A stretch of 64,000 bases of DNA from Rhynchopus sp. YZ270_cl-10 (GCA_964035575.1 OZ037868.1:310001-374000), one strand, 5' to 3'. Shown: positions 10,157 through 20,181, counted from the stretch's first letter. The notes: generated by a model not told the origin, from the letters alone. Program-made: numbers and translations.

Positions 10157-11956
10157 TTAGATTCCGACAGGGGGGAGGCAGGACTGAGCGTCACCTCCAT
10201 CCTGTTGTGCCACTTCTTGCTGTATTTGCTTGACTACGTCACGAGCGGAGGGGAAGGTTTCGGTCTTCTTTTTGAGACCTGGACCGAAGGTGCCGGAGTG
10301 CATCGAGGTGACGATGGCTTGGCTGCCGCTTGCGTCGGTCTTTTTGTTTGCAGCGTGCTTGAGGAGCATGCTTCCGGTCTTTGCTTTGATGATGTTCTGC
10401 TGGCCAAGGAGGCCTCTTTTGACGTTGTTGTAGCGCTGGAGAAGCATTTCTAGCTCCTTCTTCCTGCGCCTCTCGAGCTCAATCCTCCCACGCTCCATCC
10501 GCTTGCGCATCGCCAACAACTCCTGCCGATGCCTCCCAAGAATCTGAGCCTCCTTCTTCGCATACCGCTCCCCCTTATCCTTACTGATCCGGTCCATCTC
10601 AATCGACTCCAATCGGTCGCCCTTCAGCTTCACCTTCTGCGCTTCGACGTAGTTCTTCTGTCTTGCAAGGGTCTCTTGGATCTTGCGGAGGTTAAGCAGG
10701 TCTTTAGAGAACTTAGCTTTCTTAGGAGCCTCGGCAGTCATGGATCCGTGGAATTTGGTGAGCTCCATGCTGTGTTGTTCAAGCATGACTGCTTCGCATT
10801 CAAGCTGGTGCTCTTCGAAGCTGTCGATCTTTTCGTTCCAGATCTGAATGGGAAAAGGGGGAAGTGGGAAGTGGGAAGTGGTGGGGGGTTTGAAAGTTTG
10901 AAAAGTTTGTTTCAACTTTGTTTTGTATTTGTTTTTGTTTTTGCTACTCTGTTTGTTTTGTATTGTATTTCATTGTAATACTTTGGAAGTTGAGAGGTAG
11001 GTGCGCTTCTTTGTTGAGAATGTGGGAAGTGGTGGGGGGGAGAGAAAGGGGAGAGAAATGGGAGGGGGTTGGCAATGTGGGTTTTTTTTTTGCGTCATCG
11101 ACGAAAGAGGGGGCGGGGGGAGGGGGGCGGGGATGGGTGGGAAAACTGTACCTGATTGAAGTTCTGGAATTCGAGGGTGTGCGCCTCCTCGAGTCCTTGC
11201 CGTTCCCATTCCTGCTGCTGCGTTAATGCGTAAACGTGTCTGATTGGGTGTGGTGTATGTTGTTAAAAAGGAACAAAAATTTGATTTGAAATGCAACCCT
11301 GACATCCATGGATGGATTTTCCATCAGATACAAAACGGGGGATCTGAATAGCACCAACAAAAGGGGGTATCTGAAGTGCAGTCAAAACTGACGCCGTGAG
11401 GCTCAAAGTGTATGTGGTTTTTTTACAAAGGTGCTGAGATGGACAAAAAGGAGAAAGGGGGGGGCTGGTAGTAAGGTTACCTATTTTCCTCCTCAAGACG
11501 CAGCTGCTTCAAGACGTGCTGGACTAGCTCTGCTTCTTTGTAGTTTGATTTTTTTTCGCAGGCGCGACGGTATTTGGCGAGGATCTGATTTTAAAAGTAG
11601 AGTTGAAATACAAAGCCCTCTCGTGAACAGTGTACCTTTGGTACATGACCTGGCGGTACCGGGGGGAAAAGGATATGGTAAAAAATATGGTGTAATCTTC
11701 CTCTCTTGGGGAGGACTGGGATTTATTTGAAAAATTGAAGCAAAAGTTTCATTTTTGTCACCAAAAACGCTGGAAAAAGGAAAGGTAAATAGGACTGGAG
11801 GAGGAGTACTCGTTTTTTTTCCCCTTTACATACAGCAATGTACTCATCTAGCTGCACCTCTGTGCCTGTACCCACTGCAGCTATCTCCTCGAGAACACGC
11901 CGTGCAGTGGCTTCGACCTGCTCATCTGTCGCGTTGTGCCGCTCCACATGGGTCAT
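10157..11956 (-). CDS. Coiled-coil protein, probable ciliary/flagellar, four exons
   Basis: Exons read on the minus strand are 11956-11834, 11584-11481, 11239-11152 and 10843-10157. The donors are GTATGT, GTAACC and GTACAG, and each acceptor ends in CAG. Phases agree throughout and give a 333-residue product. It is almost wholly helical and charged. Residues about 42-105 contain YRRACEKKSNYKEAELVQHV. A later segment has FSKDLLNLRKIQETLARQKN followed by YVEAQKVKLKGDRLE, and then MRKRMERGRIELERRRKKEL. This style of repeated 'NY.EA..V' helical hairpin is common in ciliary and flagellar proteins, which fits the CFAP54 gene nearby, but I cannot name the orthologue. The introns are 249, 241 and 308 bp. 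The first contains an H4 hairpin cassette. Further exons upstream are possible: an open CAG-bordered segment encodes KLQQELVAISTKKRTYLSTY near 12200-12290. Confidence 0.8.
11600..11667 (+). repeat. Hairpin cassette family H4 inside intron 1
   Basis: Begins AGTTGAAATACAAAGCCCTC and continues with TCGTGAACAGTGTACC and GGTACCGGGGGG. It lies wholly within intron 1 of the coiled-coil gene, antisense to it. Other copies are at 13556-13660, 34081-34168 and, partly, 57288-57366. Confidence 0.7.
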
Positions 11957-14073
11957 ACTCCTGACACCCCTCTCTCTCTCTCACTTCTCTCTTCTCTCCC
12001 TCTTACGAGGGGGTTCCCTTCAACAGCTGGCCCTTCCCTTACACCAAGCCACACCTTTTTTAACAATTTATTTTTTCAAAAAGGGGGGTTTTCTGGGGTA
12101 GGGGGGAGGACGTGTAGGGGATCTGTTGCCAATGGCTGAATTCGCAGGGGATGCAGGGAAAGGGGGGTTTGAAAGTTTGTTTGTTTTGTATATTGTATTT
12201 CATTGTAGTACTTTGTAAGTTGAGAGGTAGGTGCGCTTCTTTGTTGAGATAGCAACTAATTCCTGTTGAAGCTTCACTGCTGCTGATAGCTGAATTCGCA
12301 GGGGGGTGCAGGGTAAGGGGGGAGAAAACGAATAAGAGACTATTTTTTGAAAAGAATCGAGAAGTCCAAATCGGGCCTCTTCTCTTGTTTTGAGGGAAAG
12401 GAAAGGAGGGGAAAGGAAGTCTTTTTTTTTTTATGGTTCCCTTTCAAATATGATGTGCTATGTCAACCTCCTCCGTTGGGAAAAACACAGTGTGGTTCGA
12501 TTAGGTTGTTTTTAAAAAAGAACAAATTAAAAAAAAAGGTCTCGAAAAAAATAGGCAAGATGAGATGAGACATCAATGAGCCTCTCGTATAGATCTCAAA
12601 AAGAGGGATTTGAAAAGATAAATGTGGTTCACTGACACACCGAAACAAGGATGAATGTTGATTGTGTACAAACGCCTCTGACGTGAGTACTTTTTTTGTA
12701 AAAAGGGAGATTTTGTTTTTTTCGCGGATCGAACCCAGGACCAACAGAAGGGGAATAATCGACATTCACACGAGATGGAAGCGAGAGATGAGAGGCGTGC
12801 AGAGGGACAGAGGTTACACACAGACACTCTCTCTCGCTGTTCCCCACAGAAGAAGGGTGGGCAATGTCGTTTCACAAAAAAATGGAATTAAATTCAATTT
12901 AAGATTTTTTTGAAAAAAAGCTCAAAACAACAGAAAAATCCTTATGACATGAACCCAATCCTCTGGCAATGAAATGCCGCTGTGTAATATGAGGGAACCA
13001 AAGGCGTGCAATCCCAATATTGATGGACGAAAATAAATGTGGTTTTTGCCACACACTATTTAGGGTTACTTTTAGGCTAAGACTCTCTAAGCACTCCCTA
13101 AGCGTGCTAAATAAAGAAAAAAGTGTTGAAAGTGCGTAGTCCTTACAAAAAAAAACCCCCCTGAAAGACTATTTTCATCATATGAAAGGCGAAAGCACAC
13201 TCTCTGTGCACACATATCTTTCACCACCTATTCCTATTGGTATCGTACGTGACGCACGCTGGGGTTGACGAACTTGGCTACGTGCTGTTATGTGCCTATC
13301 ACTTGCTAGAGTTAGTGTACTAGGGAGACGTCATTTTCTCCCCCCCATCATGAACACACAACACGACCAAGGTTATCAAAAAAAAAAGGGGGGGGTTTTT
13401 TGCTGACAGGGGTTTATCTGCACAAAAAAAATGCAAAAAAAGGGGGGGTTTAAAGAATCTCGAAAAAGAAAAACTAAGGACAAAGATAAAGAAAGGTTTT
13501 GATTAAGAATGAGCTTCATCCTCTCATACTTAGGTCACCTTGGAAAAAAAAAGGTAGAGTTGATATACAAAGCCCTCTCGTGACAGTGTACCTTGGTATG
13601 ACCGGCTGTACCGGGTGGACACCCAACCATGCAGTCCTCCATTTCGTGGTTTGCATCTAATAAAAAAAGGTGGTTGCGGCTAGACCTGGCAAATTTTTTT
13701 TTTTGGAGTTTTCAATTCTCTCTGTCTCCTGCGCACCACCACCCCCCCGGGCATGGTCTATCACAAAGAGAAGTTTATTAGTTTCATATACTTTCAGTTC
13801 ACAGAATTGAAAGTATTTGAGAGGGTCAACACATGCATAGAAGTTGAAATGTGCTAAAACGCATCTCATGCCGAGCTCATGCAAAGGGGTGGGACGTGGG
13901 TTAGAAATGCTTTAATACACCTTCTCCCAAAGAGATCAAGCTTGAAAGGATCACTCCACACTATGGGGGGAGTAGTTAAAAGGGAACTTCTCTGCTATGA
14001 CGTCAACAAAAATGCAACACTACGTTTCGTTGCAACAACACAACATCATCTCTCAGAGTCCCTTTTCTTCCCC
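11957..14073. other. Intergenic; repeats and possible upstream exon
   Basis: Holds a possible upstream exon for the coiled-coil gene (about 12200-12290, minus). Its flank, about 12160-12245, duplicates part of intron 3 (about 10886-11022). Also present are CTGAATTCGCAGGGG blocks at 12134 and 12288, a minus-strand B-box-like sequence near 12720-12745 (CCTGGGTTCGATCC), H1 and H4 cassettes near 13504 and 13556, and long A runs. No other gene is seen. Confidence 0.5.
13556..13660 (+). repeat. Hairpin cassette family H4, long copy
   Basis: The fullest copy. It has AGTTGATATACAAAGCCCTC, then CAGTGTACCTTGGTATGACC, then GGTGGACACCCAACCATGCA, ending TGGTTTGCATCT. Internal complementary blocks GGGTG/CACCC and ATGCA/TGCAT suggest serial stem-loops. 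Confidence 0.65.
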
Positions 14074-14808
14074 TCATAAATACACAAAACAGCCTCCACG
14101 CAACGAGCAGGACGGGGGTGGGCAGAGCATCGAACGCGACACCTCCTCTCGCTGAGGCGCACACCCTTCCCCTTCCCCTTCCCCTTCTCCCGCTCCCTCC
14201 TGACATCCGCCACCTCCTCCTCCTCCTCCTCCTCCTCCTCCTCCTCCTCCTCCTCCTCCTCCTCCCCCCACAGAACCTCGCTCCTTACATAGCCACGAAT
14301 GCTTCCCCCGACCACGTTTACATTTTCTGCAACAATGTGAATTCTCTTTTTTCACTGGACGACTGCATCCAAGGCATCCTGAAAAAGGACGCACCCCTGT
14401 CTGAGTCCGCGACATTCGTGTCCAAAGCCCTGACCATAAGCTGGTGGTTGTGGTGGTGGTTGGGACCTCGGAGGTTGCTGTTTCGGATGCTGTGCTGTTT
14501 TTGTCAGCTTCGGTGCGTTCGGCAATGATGTGCATGGGGCCACAGCTTTGTAGCAATGTCCACGTTGCAACGCATGAAGCCCAATCGTGTTCAGTCTGGA
14601 TCAGCACCTCACCAGAAGGCAGCCGATGCTTCAGCACAAAAGACCCACCCAACATCCCGTCAACTACCGTCACCACACTCTCCAAAGAAGGGGAGAACAC
14701 CCTCAAGCGGCGGTGCTGCACACCCTCCCCGTTGTGTGTGACCGTGATTTTCAAGGGGATTTCGTCAGAGTTGGGTGCCATTTTTGGGTTTTCGTATCGG
14801 TATAACAC
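14074..14808 (-). CDS. PB1-like domain protein with Cys-rich segment; 3' end uncertain
   Basis: The likely start is at 14781 (MAPNSDEIPLK), with an alternative in-frame ATG at 14808. Residues about 5-95 resemble a PB1 fold: LKITVTHNGE at the start, a basic strand RRLRVFS, the acidic turn EVLIQTEHDW, and GPMHIIAE at the end. PB1 domains mediate paired interactions between scaffold and signalling proteins. A Ser/Thr linker follows, then a possible zinc cluster with Cys pairs (CLGCSRP, HCCRKCKRG, WLCK). The frame then runs into a long polyglycine tract encoded by a (CTC)n microsatellite at 14211-14264. A donor-like TAT|GTAAGG precedes this tract, so it may be intron rather than protein. The PB1 assignment rests on pattern only. 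Confidence 0.5.
   Translation of the reverse strand: MLYRYENPKMAPNSDEIPLKITVTHNGEGVQHRRLRVFSPSLESVVTVVDGMLGGSFVLKHRLPSGEVLIQTEHDWASCVATWTLLQSCGPMHIIAERTEADKNSTASETATSEVPTTTTTTSLWSGLWTRMSRTQTGVRPFSGCLGCSRPVKKENSHCCRKCKRGRGKHSWLCKERGSVGGGGGGGGGGGGGGGGGGGGGCQEGAGEGEGEGEGCAPQREEVSRSMLCPPPSCSLRGGCFVYL
14211..14264. repeat. (CTC)n / (GGA)n microsatellite
   Basis: An uninterrupted trinucleotide run. In the minus frame it would encode a run of glycines at the end of the PB1-like ORF, but it may instead lie in an intron or 3' UTR. Confidence 0.9.
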
Positions 14809-14889
14809 CCCCGCCGCGAGGTGGGTTTTAGAGTTGTGTAGTGGGAGATGTCCCTGAGTTTGTGGTGAATCTTCGAAGAGAGTGGCAAA

Positions 14890-15425
14890 AGGGGTGGGGG
14901 ATCTGGTGTACAGAATGATCCATCGAAGAGGGGGTTTCGTTTACTGTGACGTACGAGGGAAGGAAAAACACACCATTTCCCGCTTTTGGTTCATCGTTTC
15001 CAGTCCAAAAGGCATGTGTACGACTACAACACCCTTCTGAAGAAAGGACAAGAGAAGAAAAAGAACACGTGCACAATCACTCTGAAAAACCAAAAGAACC
15101 AACCTTCCTGTGAACACGGTTCCAGCACAGTGGTACCGCTATCGTTCCGTCAGAGAGACGTGCGCCGGGATAACTGATCCGCAGTGCTGTTCTCCCCTGA
15201 GGCGATACACTCAACACAAAGGTGGTATGGTTGCACAAAAGAAAAAAATATCGCGTAAAAATAGGTTTCCCAGACGAGACTTCGTCCCCATCTGATAGCA
15301 GCCCTCGTTGTCCATCAGCAGGAGGGTCCCACTCTCGTACGAGGGAAGGAAAACACACTGGGGAAATAATTTGTGGAAAAATTCCTGATGAAGGTGATGT
15401 GTTTTGTCCTGTTCCAACCATAAAT
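14890..15425. repeat. Fragmented copy of the 46991-47248 TIR unit
   Basis: Two blocks match the TIR unit near 47.1 kb. The first, at 14893-14975, has GATCTGGTGTACA and GTGACGTACGAGGGAAGGAA. The second, at 15335-15420, has ACGAGGGAAGGAAAACACAC, AATTCCTGATGAAGG and GTTCCAACC. About 360 bp of other sequence separates them. It includes an open stretch on the + strand (15000-15175) whose status I cannot decide. Confidence 0.6.
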
Positions 15426-15439
15426 AAAGTAAAAATTAA

Positions 15440-17352
15440 TCTGTTATCATTCAGACACTACCGCACTAAATATGTCACTCGCAAGCAATGGATGGGGAAT
15501 AATAAGAAAAACGAGAGTTTCATCTTAAATAAAAATCCAGAAGAAAAGGGAACAACAAAAATATCTCCAACTTTTTATTTCATTTTTGATTTGATGATGT
15601 ATGTTTTGCAAAACGTGAAAACGAAAAGTAAATATTTCATGTACAAGTTGAAACGTCGGTAGATTGGTTTCTGACATTACTCCTGTTTCAGTCCTAAGAA
15701 TGATACAGTTGCATTCGAAAGGGACATCTTCAGTGATTTCCCTTCAGATGCTGGGTGAATGTCGTGAAACCGATGTTCGTCTGAACATTTAGTACTTTCT
15801 ACTTCAGTTTTTTTGGTTAGGGAATACACAAAATACAAAAGTTTTCCTCCCCCTTTTCCTGCCTCTGTCTTTGCAGGATGTGCCCTGTCTGCTCACCAGG
15901 AGGAAGGGTAACCCAAAGAGTCTTGGTCTTGATGGCTGCCGTATATACGCAAAGTATTCCGTGCAATCATCGCTGCCAATCCAAACAAATACCATTCATC
16001 CCGTGTGTGTATCAGATAGAAAACCTCAAGCAAATACAGAAGAAAAATAAAAAGCAAAATACAAAGATGAAATACATGTGGGTCCGTCCGGAAACCCTCC
16101 TGGTAAGATTCATCCTTTTGGGGGTTTTTTGAGGTTTTTCTGCTCAAAACACCCAAACAACCCAATTTTTTGATACCCGCCATACACCTACCACCCCAGA
16201 GGGCATATTTTGTTCATTTATTTTGTTTATTTCCGCTCCCCCCCTTTTTACTTATATTTTTTTACGTATTTTTGGACATTTCATAAACGTGGCAATGACA
16301 GCAGTGAAGTTCACTTTTTTGTCGAGAAACACGGTAAGAATGGGTGCGACGCACACTTGGTGTCGTTTCGAACCATCTCTCTGATGATTCTTGTTGTCAG
16401 GAGATCCTTACCGTAGGGGTCATTGTCGGTGCCCTGCGCGAGCTTCCCCACACAGAGGCCTTTGTTATCTCATTCCCTCGTACTCATACGTATCAGTGCA
16501 CCCTTCTTTCCATCAATCTCTTTTCTTCTGTGTACTGCTACCCGAGCAACAGTCGTGTCATTTCAGCGTGTACTCTGACATGGAGGGAACCTGTATTTAC
16601 TATGGAGTCTCCACATCCAAGGTGACCCGCAAAGCAAAAGTCCCTGGCATTGATCCAGTAGATTTGACAGAGGTCAATGAAACCTTGTCAAGGCGGCATG
16701 GCAGGATTAAGAGAAAGAGAGAAGAGATCCAGAAGAACGACAATAAAAGGCTGAAAATCTGATTAAAAAGCGAAAATATAGCCTCAGACCCCCCCAAAAA
16801 CCTATTTTCATATCAGAATATCACCTAGATGCACTTTTTGTGGGGGACATCATCAAAAAAACCCAAAAATACCCAAAAGGATGAATCTTACCAGAGGGGT
16901 TTCCGGACGAGTCCATGTACTAAAGAAAGAAGAAGAAAAAAAAAACTCTCTTTTGCGTCGACAACCATGTTAAAAAGCCACAGCTGCTTTGTTTTCATAT
17001 GCACACAAAATGCTGTACCCTCAATAATCCCAAACCACCCTTCTTTCGTTGCAGGACTAAAGAGCGCCCAAATGAAACCACAGACTTAGTAAGACTTACG
17101 GTGTCTGTGGCAAAAGAAGGCGGTGGTTCTTGTGTGCACACATTCATGTTCTTTGGCAAGGCGATGTACATCAATGACACTCAATTCACCGATACAGCTT
17201 CTGCAGAAGCAACTCTTCAGAACGCTCTTTTGTACAAAACACGACCACAAGTCATCGCATGTTCTACTTCGCAGCTCCAGCCTGATTCCTTCTTGATGAA
17301 TACCACGCCATCCTCTGGTTGCATGTTTCTAAAGAAACGCAACCTTCAATAA
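15440..17352 (+). CDS. Probable multi-exon gene, unknown product
   Basis: Several open segments on the + strand each follow a strong polypyrimidine-CAG acceptor, near 15455, 15707, 15873, 16402 and 17055. Readable pieces include DVPCLLTRRKGNPKSLGLDG (15875 on), EILTVGVIVGALRELPHTEA (16402 on), HFSVYSDMEGTCIYYGVSTS (about 16570 on) ending in a basic KRKREE/NDNKRLKI tail, and RLTVSVAKEGGGSCVHTFMF (about 17090 on) ending at 17352. The phases between some pieces do not agree, so I cannot give a complete exon chain. It may be two genes or a decayed one. The last segment overlaps the 3' end of the LRR gene on the other strand by about 90 bp. I recognise no family. Confidence 0.4.
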
Positions 17353-19126
17353 AGCTGTTCCCAATTCGTGTCACACCACTCAATCCTGCAAAGTCGATTG
17401 AGGTTAACGACGCGCAACCTGATAAGAAGTTGTCCTCAAGGCTTGTGACACCTCCCAACCCTGCAAAGTCGATTGAGGTTAACGACGTGCAACCATGCAA
17501 GAAGTTGCCCTCAAGGCTTGTGACACCTCCCAACCCTGCAAAGTCGATTGAGGTTAACGACGTGCAACCTGCTAAGAAGAAGTCCTCAAGGCTTGTGACA
17601 CTGCTTAATCCTGCAAAGTCAATTGAGATCAACGACGTGCACCCTTCTAAGAAGTAGCTCCGAAGGCTTGTGACACTGCAGAATCCTGCAAAGTCGATTG
17701 AGGTTAACGACGTGCAACCATGCAAGAAGTTGTCCTCAAGGCTTGTGACACCTCCCAACCCTGCAAAGTCGATTGAGGTTAACGACGTGCAATCTAATAA
17801 GAACCAGTACTCAAGGCTTGTGACACTGCTCAATCCTGCAAAGTCAATTGAGATCAACGACGTGCACCCTTCTAAGAAGTAGCTCCGAAGGCTTGTGACA
17901 CTGCAGAATCCTGCAAAGTCGATTGAGGTTAACGACGTGCAACCATGCAAGAAGTTGCCCCCAAGGCTTGTGACACCTCCCAACCCTGCAAAGTCGATTG
18001 AGGTTAACGACGTGCAATCTAATAAGAACCAGTACTCAAGGCTTGTGACACTGCTCAATCCTGCAAAGTCAATTGAGATCAACGACGTGCACCCTTCTAA
18101 GAAGTAGCTCCGAAGGCTTGTGACACTGCAGAATCCTGCAAAGTCGATTGAGGTTAACGACGTGCAACCATGCAAGAAGTTGCCCCCAAGGCTTGTGACA
18201 CCTCCCAACCCTGCAAAGTCGATTGAGGTTAACGACGTGCAATCTAATAAGAACCAGTACTCAAGGCTTGTGACACTGCTCAATCCTGCAAAGTCAATTG
18301 AGATCAACGACGTGCACCCTTCTAAGAAGTAGCTCCGAAGGCTTGTGACACTGCAGAATCCTGCAAAGTCGATTGAGGTTAACGACGTGCAACCATGCAA
18401 GAAGTTGTCCTCAAGGCTTATGACACTGCATAATCCTGCAAAGTCAATTGAGATCAACGACGTGCACTCATCTAAGAAGAAGTGTCCAAGGCTTGTGACA
18501 CTGCTTAATCCTGCAAAGTCGATTGAGGTTAATGACGTGCAACCTGATAAGAAGCAGTACCCAAAACTTGTGACACTGCTCAATCCTGCAAAGTCGATAG
18601 AGGTTAAAGACGTGCAACCATATAAGAAGCAGCGCCCAAGGCTTGTGACACTGCTTAATCCTGCAAAGTCGATTGAGGTTAAAGACGTGCAACATGATAA
18701 GAAGCAGTCTCCAAGGCTTGTGACACTGCTCAATCCTGCAAAGTCGATTGAGGTTAACGACGTGCAACCTGACAAGAAGTGTTCTCCAAGGCTTGTGACC
18801 CTGCTCAATCCTGCAAAGTCGATTGATTCCAATGATGAACAATAATGTAAGAAGCGGTCATCAATCGCAGTAACAGCCAATGGGGCACTCAGATCAAGGC
18901 TACGTAAATTAGTGTTTGCGAAGAAACTGCGAGGAATCGCAGTTACAACTTCTGCCTGCAGAAACAACCGCGCTACCTTAGTGTCTTCTACACGCGCAAG
19001 CCTCTCTGGTGTGAGGTCTGTCTCACCCAATGCATGAAGAGCTGCAATGGATTCCTGCTTCTTCGTCTGCGTCAGGTGGGGGCCCGTTTTCGATGCATGC
19101 ACCCCTATCCGAGATAGGTGATACAA
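17264..19126 (-). CDS. BspA-type leucine-rich repeat protein (LRR part of a split Ubl-LRR gene)
   Basis: A 620-residue ORF. Residues about 20-95 form a helical lead (KKQESIAALHALGETDLTPE, then VVTAIPRSFF). About 20 repeats of 25 residues follow, of the form LTSIDFAGL-x2-VTSL-x3-FL-x2-CTS, which is the LRR_5/BspA pattern. A short Arg-rich tail ends at 17264. BspA-like LRRs in protists are usually ligand-binding or surface/effector repeats, but no signal peptide is visible here. Repeats 7-16 show a higher-order period of 225 bp (three units) with near-identical DNA, so the array has expanded recently. The ATG at 19126 lies in the 3' part of an inserted element. The original N-terminus was probably the ubiquitin-like domain at 20182-20396, in the same frame once one copy of an 18-bp repeat plus the insert is discounted. 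Confidence 0.8.
   Translation of the reverse strand: MYHLSRIGVHASKTGPHLTQTKKQESIAALHALGETDLTPERLARVEDTKVARLFLQAEVVTAIPRSFFANTNLRSLDLSAPLAVTAIDDRFLHYCSSLESIDFAGLSRVTSLGEHFLSGCTSLTSIDFAGLSSVTSLGDCFLSCCTSLTSIDFAGLSSVTSLGRCFLYGCTSLTSIDFAGLSSVTSFGYCFLSGCTSLTSIDFAGLSSVTSLGHFFLDECTSLISIDFAGLCSVISLEDNFLHGCTSLTSIDFAGFCSVTSLRSYFLEGCTSLISIDFAGLSSVTSLEYWFLLDCTSLTSIDFAGLGGVTSLGGNFLHGCTSLTSIDFAGFCSVTSLRSYFLEGCTSLISIDFAGLSSVTSLEYWFLLDCTSLTSIDFAGLGGVTSLGGNFLHGCTSLTSIDFAGFCSVTSLRSYFLEGCTSLISIDFAGLSSVTSLEYWFLLDCTSLTSIDFAGLGGVTSLEDNFLHGCTSLTSIDFAGFCSVTSLRSYFLEGCTSLISIDFAGLSSVTSLEDFFLAGCTSLTSIDFAGLGGVTSLEGNFLHGCTSLTSIDFAGLGGVTSLEDNFLSGCASLTSIDFAGLSGVTRIGNSFIEGCVSLETCNQRMAWYSSRRNQAGAAK
17600..18840. repeat. 75-bp LRR-coding tandem repeat with 225-bp higher-order period
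   Basis: The LRR units repeat at DNA level. Blocks beginning near 17670, 17895, 18120 and 18345 are 225 bp apart and nearly identical. The antisense strand is also open (NPAKSIEVNDVQ repeats), which is a shadow of the repeat. Confidence 0.85.
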
Positions 19127-20181
19127 TACATCGTGGAGGTGATGTTACATAAGTCCATCACCGCCCCTGCTGTGCCCATCCTTCTGCTTCGTCTGCTTCT
19201 TCTTGAAGAAGCCTCCCAGCGTCGTCTGTCGCCCCTTCGAGGTGTCGTGGTGGCGGCGGCAGCAGTGATCCAGCGTACTCTTCTCTTGCACACAGTTCCC
19301 GCACCTCGAGAGTCTATGCTTAGTGCATGCTTCGTGTCGGATCGGTAACCCGTCGTCGTTGGAGTGGTGCGCAAAGCAGCAATGCATCAGGTCTGCCTGG
19401 GCGTTCTTCGAGCAGGCATCACACTTCGTCTTCCGGTGCAGCACACATATCGCAAACTGGAAGATCGGAACCGCTCCTTCAGGTGCCTTCACGGGTGCGT
19501 CCCCTGGACGCACGTGCTCATGGTGCCGGTAGCGAGCATGCGCAGATGTCTCCTGTTCAGCCCGCTGGATGAATGGTAGTGCCCTCCTGCCCCTAACTTC
19601 TGTGGAGGGGTACGCCGTCTCAGCAGAATACTCCCCCATCCATGTACCTCTCGCTCTATCGCCACCACGGAGCTCCGCCTCAGACATGCCTTCGGAGCTG
19701 CGTTGCAGACGGTACGCCACACCAGCATCGTATAGCGCACGCAATGCCTTCAACGTTTCTTCTCCGCCGGCAAAGATAGGACGGCGGTCGATGCCTGTGA
19801 TGGCGTTCGCCCCAAACGAAGCGAGAACATGCGTTACCTTCACCTTTCCCGGATGGAGAGAGCTCTCCGAAAAGGTTCTGAGTGAAGCCAACATATGCCC
19901 AAAGGTGGTCGTCTTCGCCATTTCTCTGTGGGCCAACGCTACTGGCACCACGTCGTCATCATCGTCGTCTTCCCCACTCCCGTCGTCTTCCCCCCCATTG
20001 TTGTCTTCTTCCCCAGTCCCATCCCTCGGCTGCTTCAACTTCGGCGCTATTCTGCCGGTCTTGTCCCCAGGTCGGATGTCCATCCCTGTGGCAACCTCGA
20101 AGTCGATGAGCAGCTCCATGTGGGAGACTTCACGTCCAGCTTCGTCGCTCCATTGTAAACCACCCAGCCAGGAGGCAAACG
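19077..20181 (-). mobile_element. 5'-truncated LINE-like insertion with C-terminal zinc/PIP-box ORF
   Basis: The insert lies between two exact 18-bp copies of CCTGACGCAGACGAAGAA (minus strand; 20182-20199 and 19059-19076). Those copies also mark where the Ubl and LRR parts of the host gene break. One frame is open from the upstream junction to a stop at 19145. It starts WLGGLQWSDEAGREVS and MELLIDFEVATGM, has an acidic linker, and ends in two tandem Cys/His units. These are CVLHRKTKCDAC..HCC..HH and CTKHRLSRCGNC..HCC..HH. A PCNA-box-like QTTLGGFF follows. An open frame starting mid-protein, a variable-length direct repeat and a C-terminal zinc domain suit a 5'-truncated non-LTR retrotransposon. 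No poly(A) tail or TIR is seen. The LINE label is inference. Confidence 0.55.
19145..20119 (-). CDS. Inserted ORF: acidic linker, double Cys/His zinc motif, PIP-box-like tail
   Basis: 324 residues from the first ATG; the frame is open about 21 codons further upstream, to the insertion junction. In order it has a helical N-part (ELLIDFEVATGMDI), an acidic run of Glu/Asp at about 35-55, and a region of unknown fold with FGHMLASLRTFSESSLHPGK. Two near-repeat zinc units follow at about 225-290, with the spacing C-x2-H-x4-C-x2-C, then H-C-C and H-H. A QxxLxxFF motif lies at about 298-305, in a Lys-rich tail. Such a motif binds PCNA in many replication factors and has been described in LINE-1 ORF2. 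It ends only about 20 bp before the ATG of the LRR ORF. I recognise no whole-protein family. Confidence 0.55.
   Translation of the reverse strand: MELLIDFEVATGMDIRPGDKTGRIAPKLKQPRDGTGEEDNNGGEDDGSGEDDDDDDVVPVALAHREMAKTTTFGHMLASLRTFSESSLHPGKVKVTHVLASFGANAITGIDRRPIFAGGEETLKALRALYDAGVAYRLQRSSEGMSEAELRGGDRARGTWMGEYSAETAYPSTEVRGRRALPFIQRAEQETSAHARYRHHEHVRPGDAPVKAPEGAVPIFQFAICVLHRKTKCDACSKNAQADLMHCCFAHHSNDDGLPIRHEACTKHRLSRCGNCVQEKSTLDHCCRRHHDTSKGRQTTLGGFFKKKQTKQKDGHSRGGDGLM

Noticed and set aside
17319-18845. + strand ORFs with NPAKSIEVNDVQ repeats
   Set aside because: They are the antisense of the LRR coding repeat and are broken into blocks by stops with the 225-bp period.
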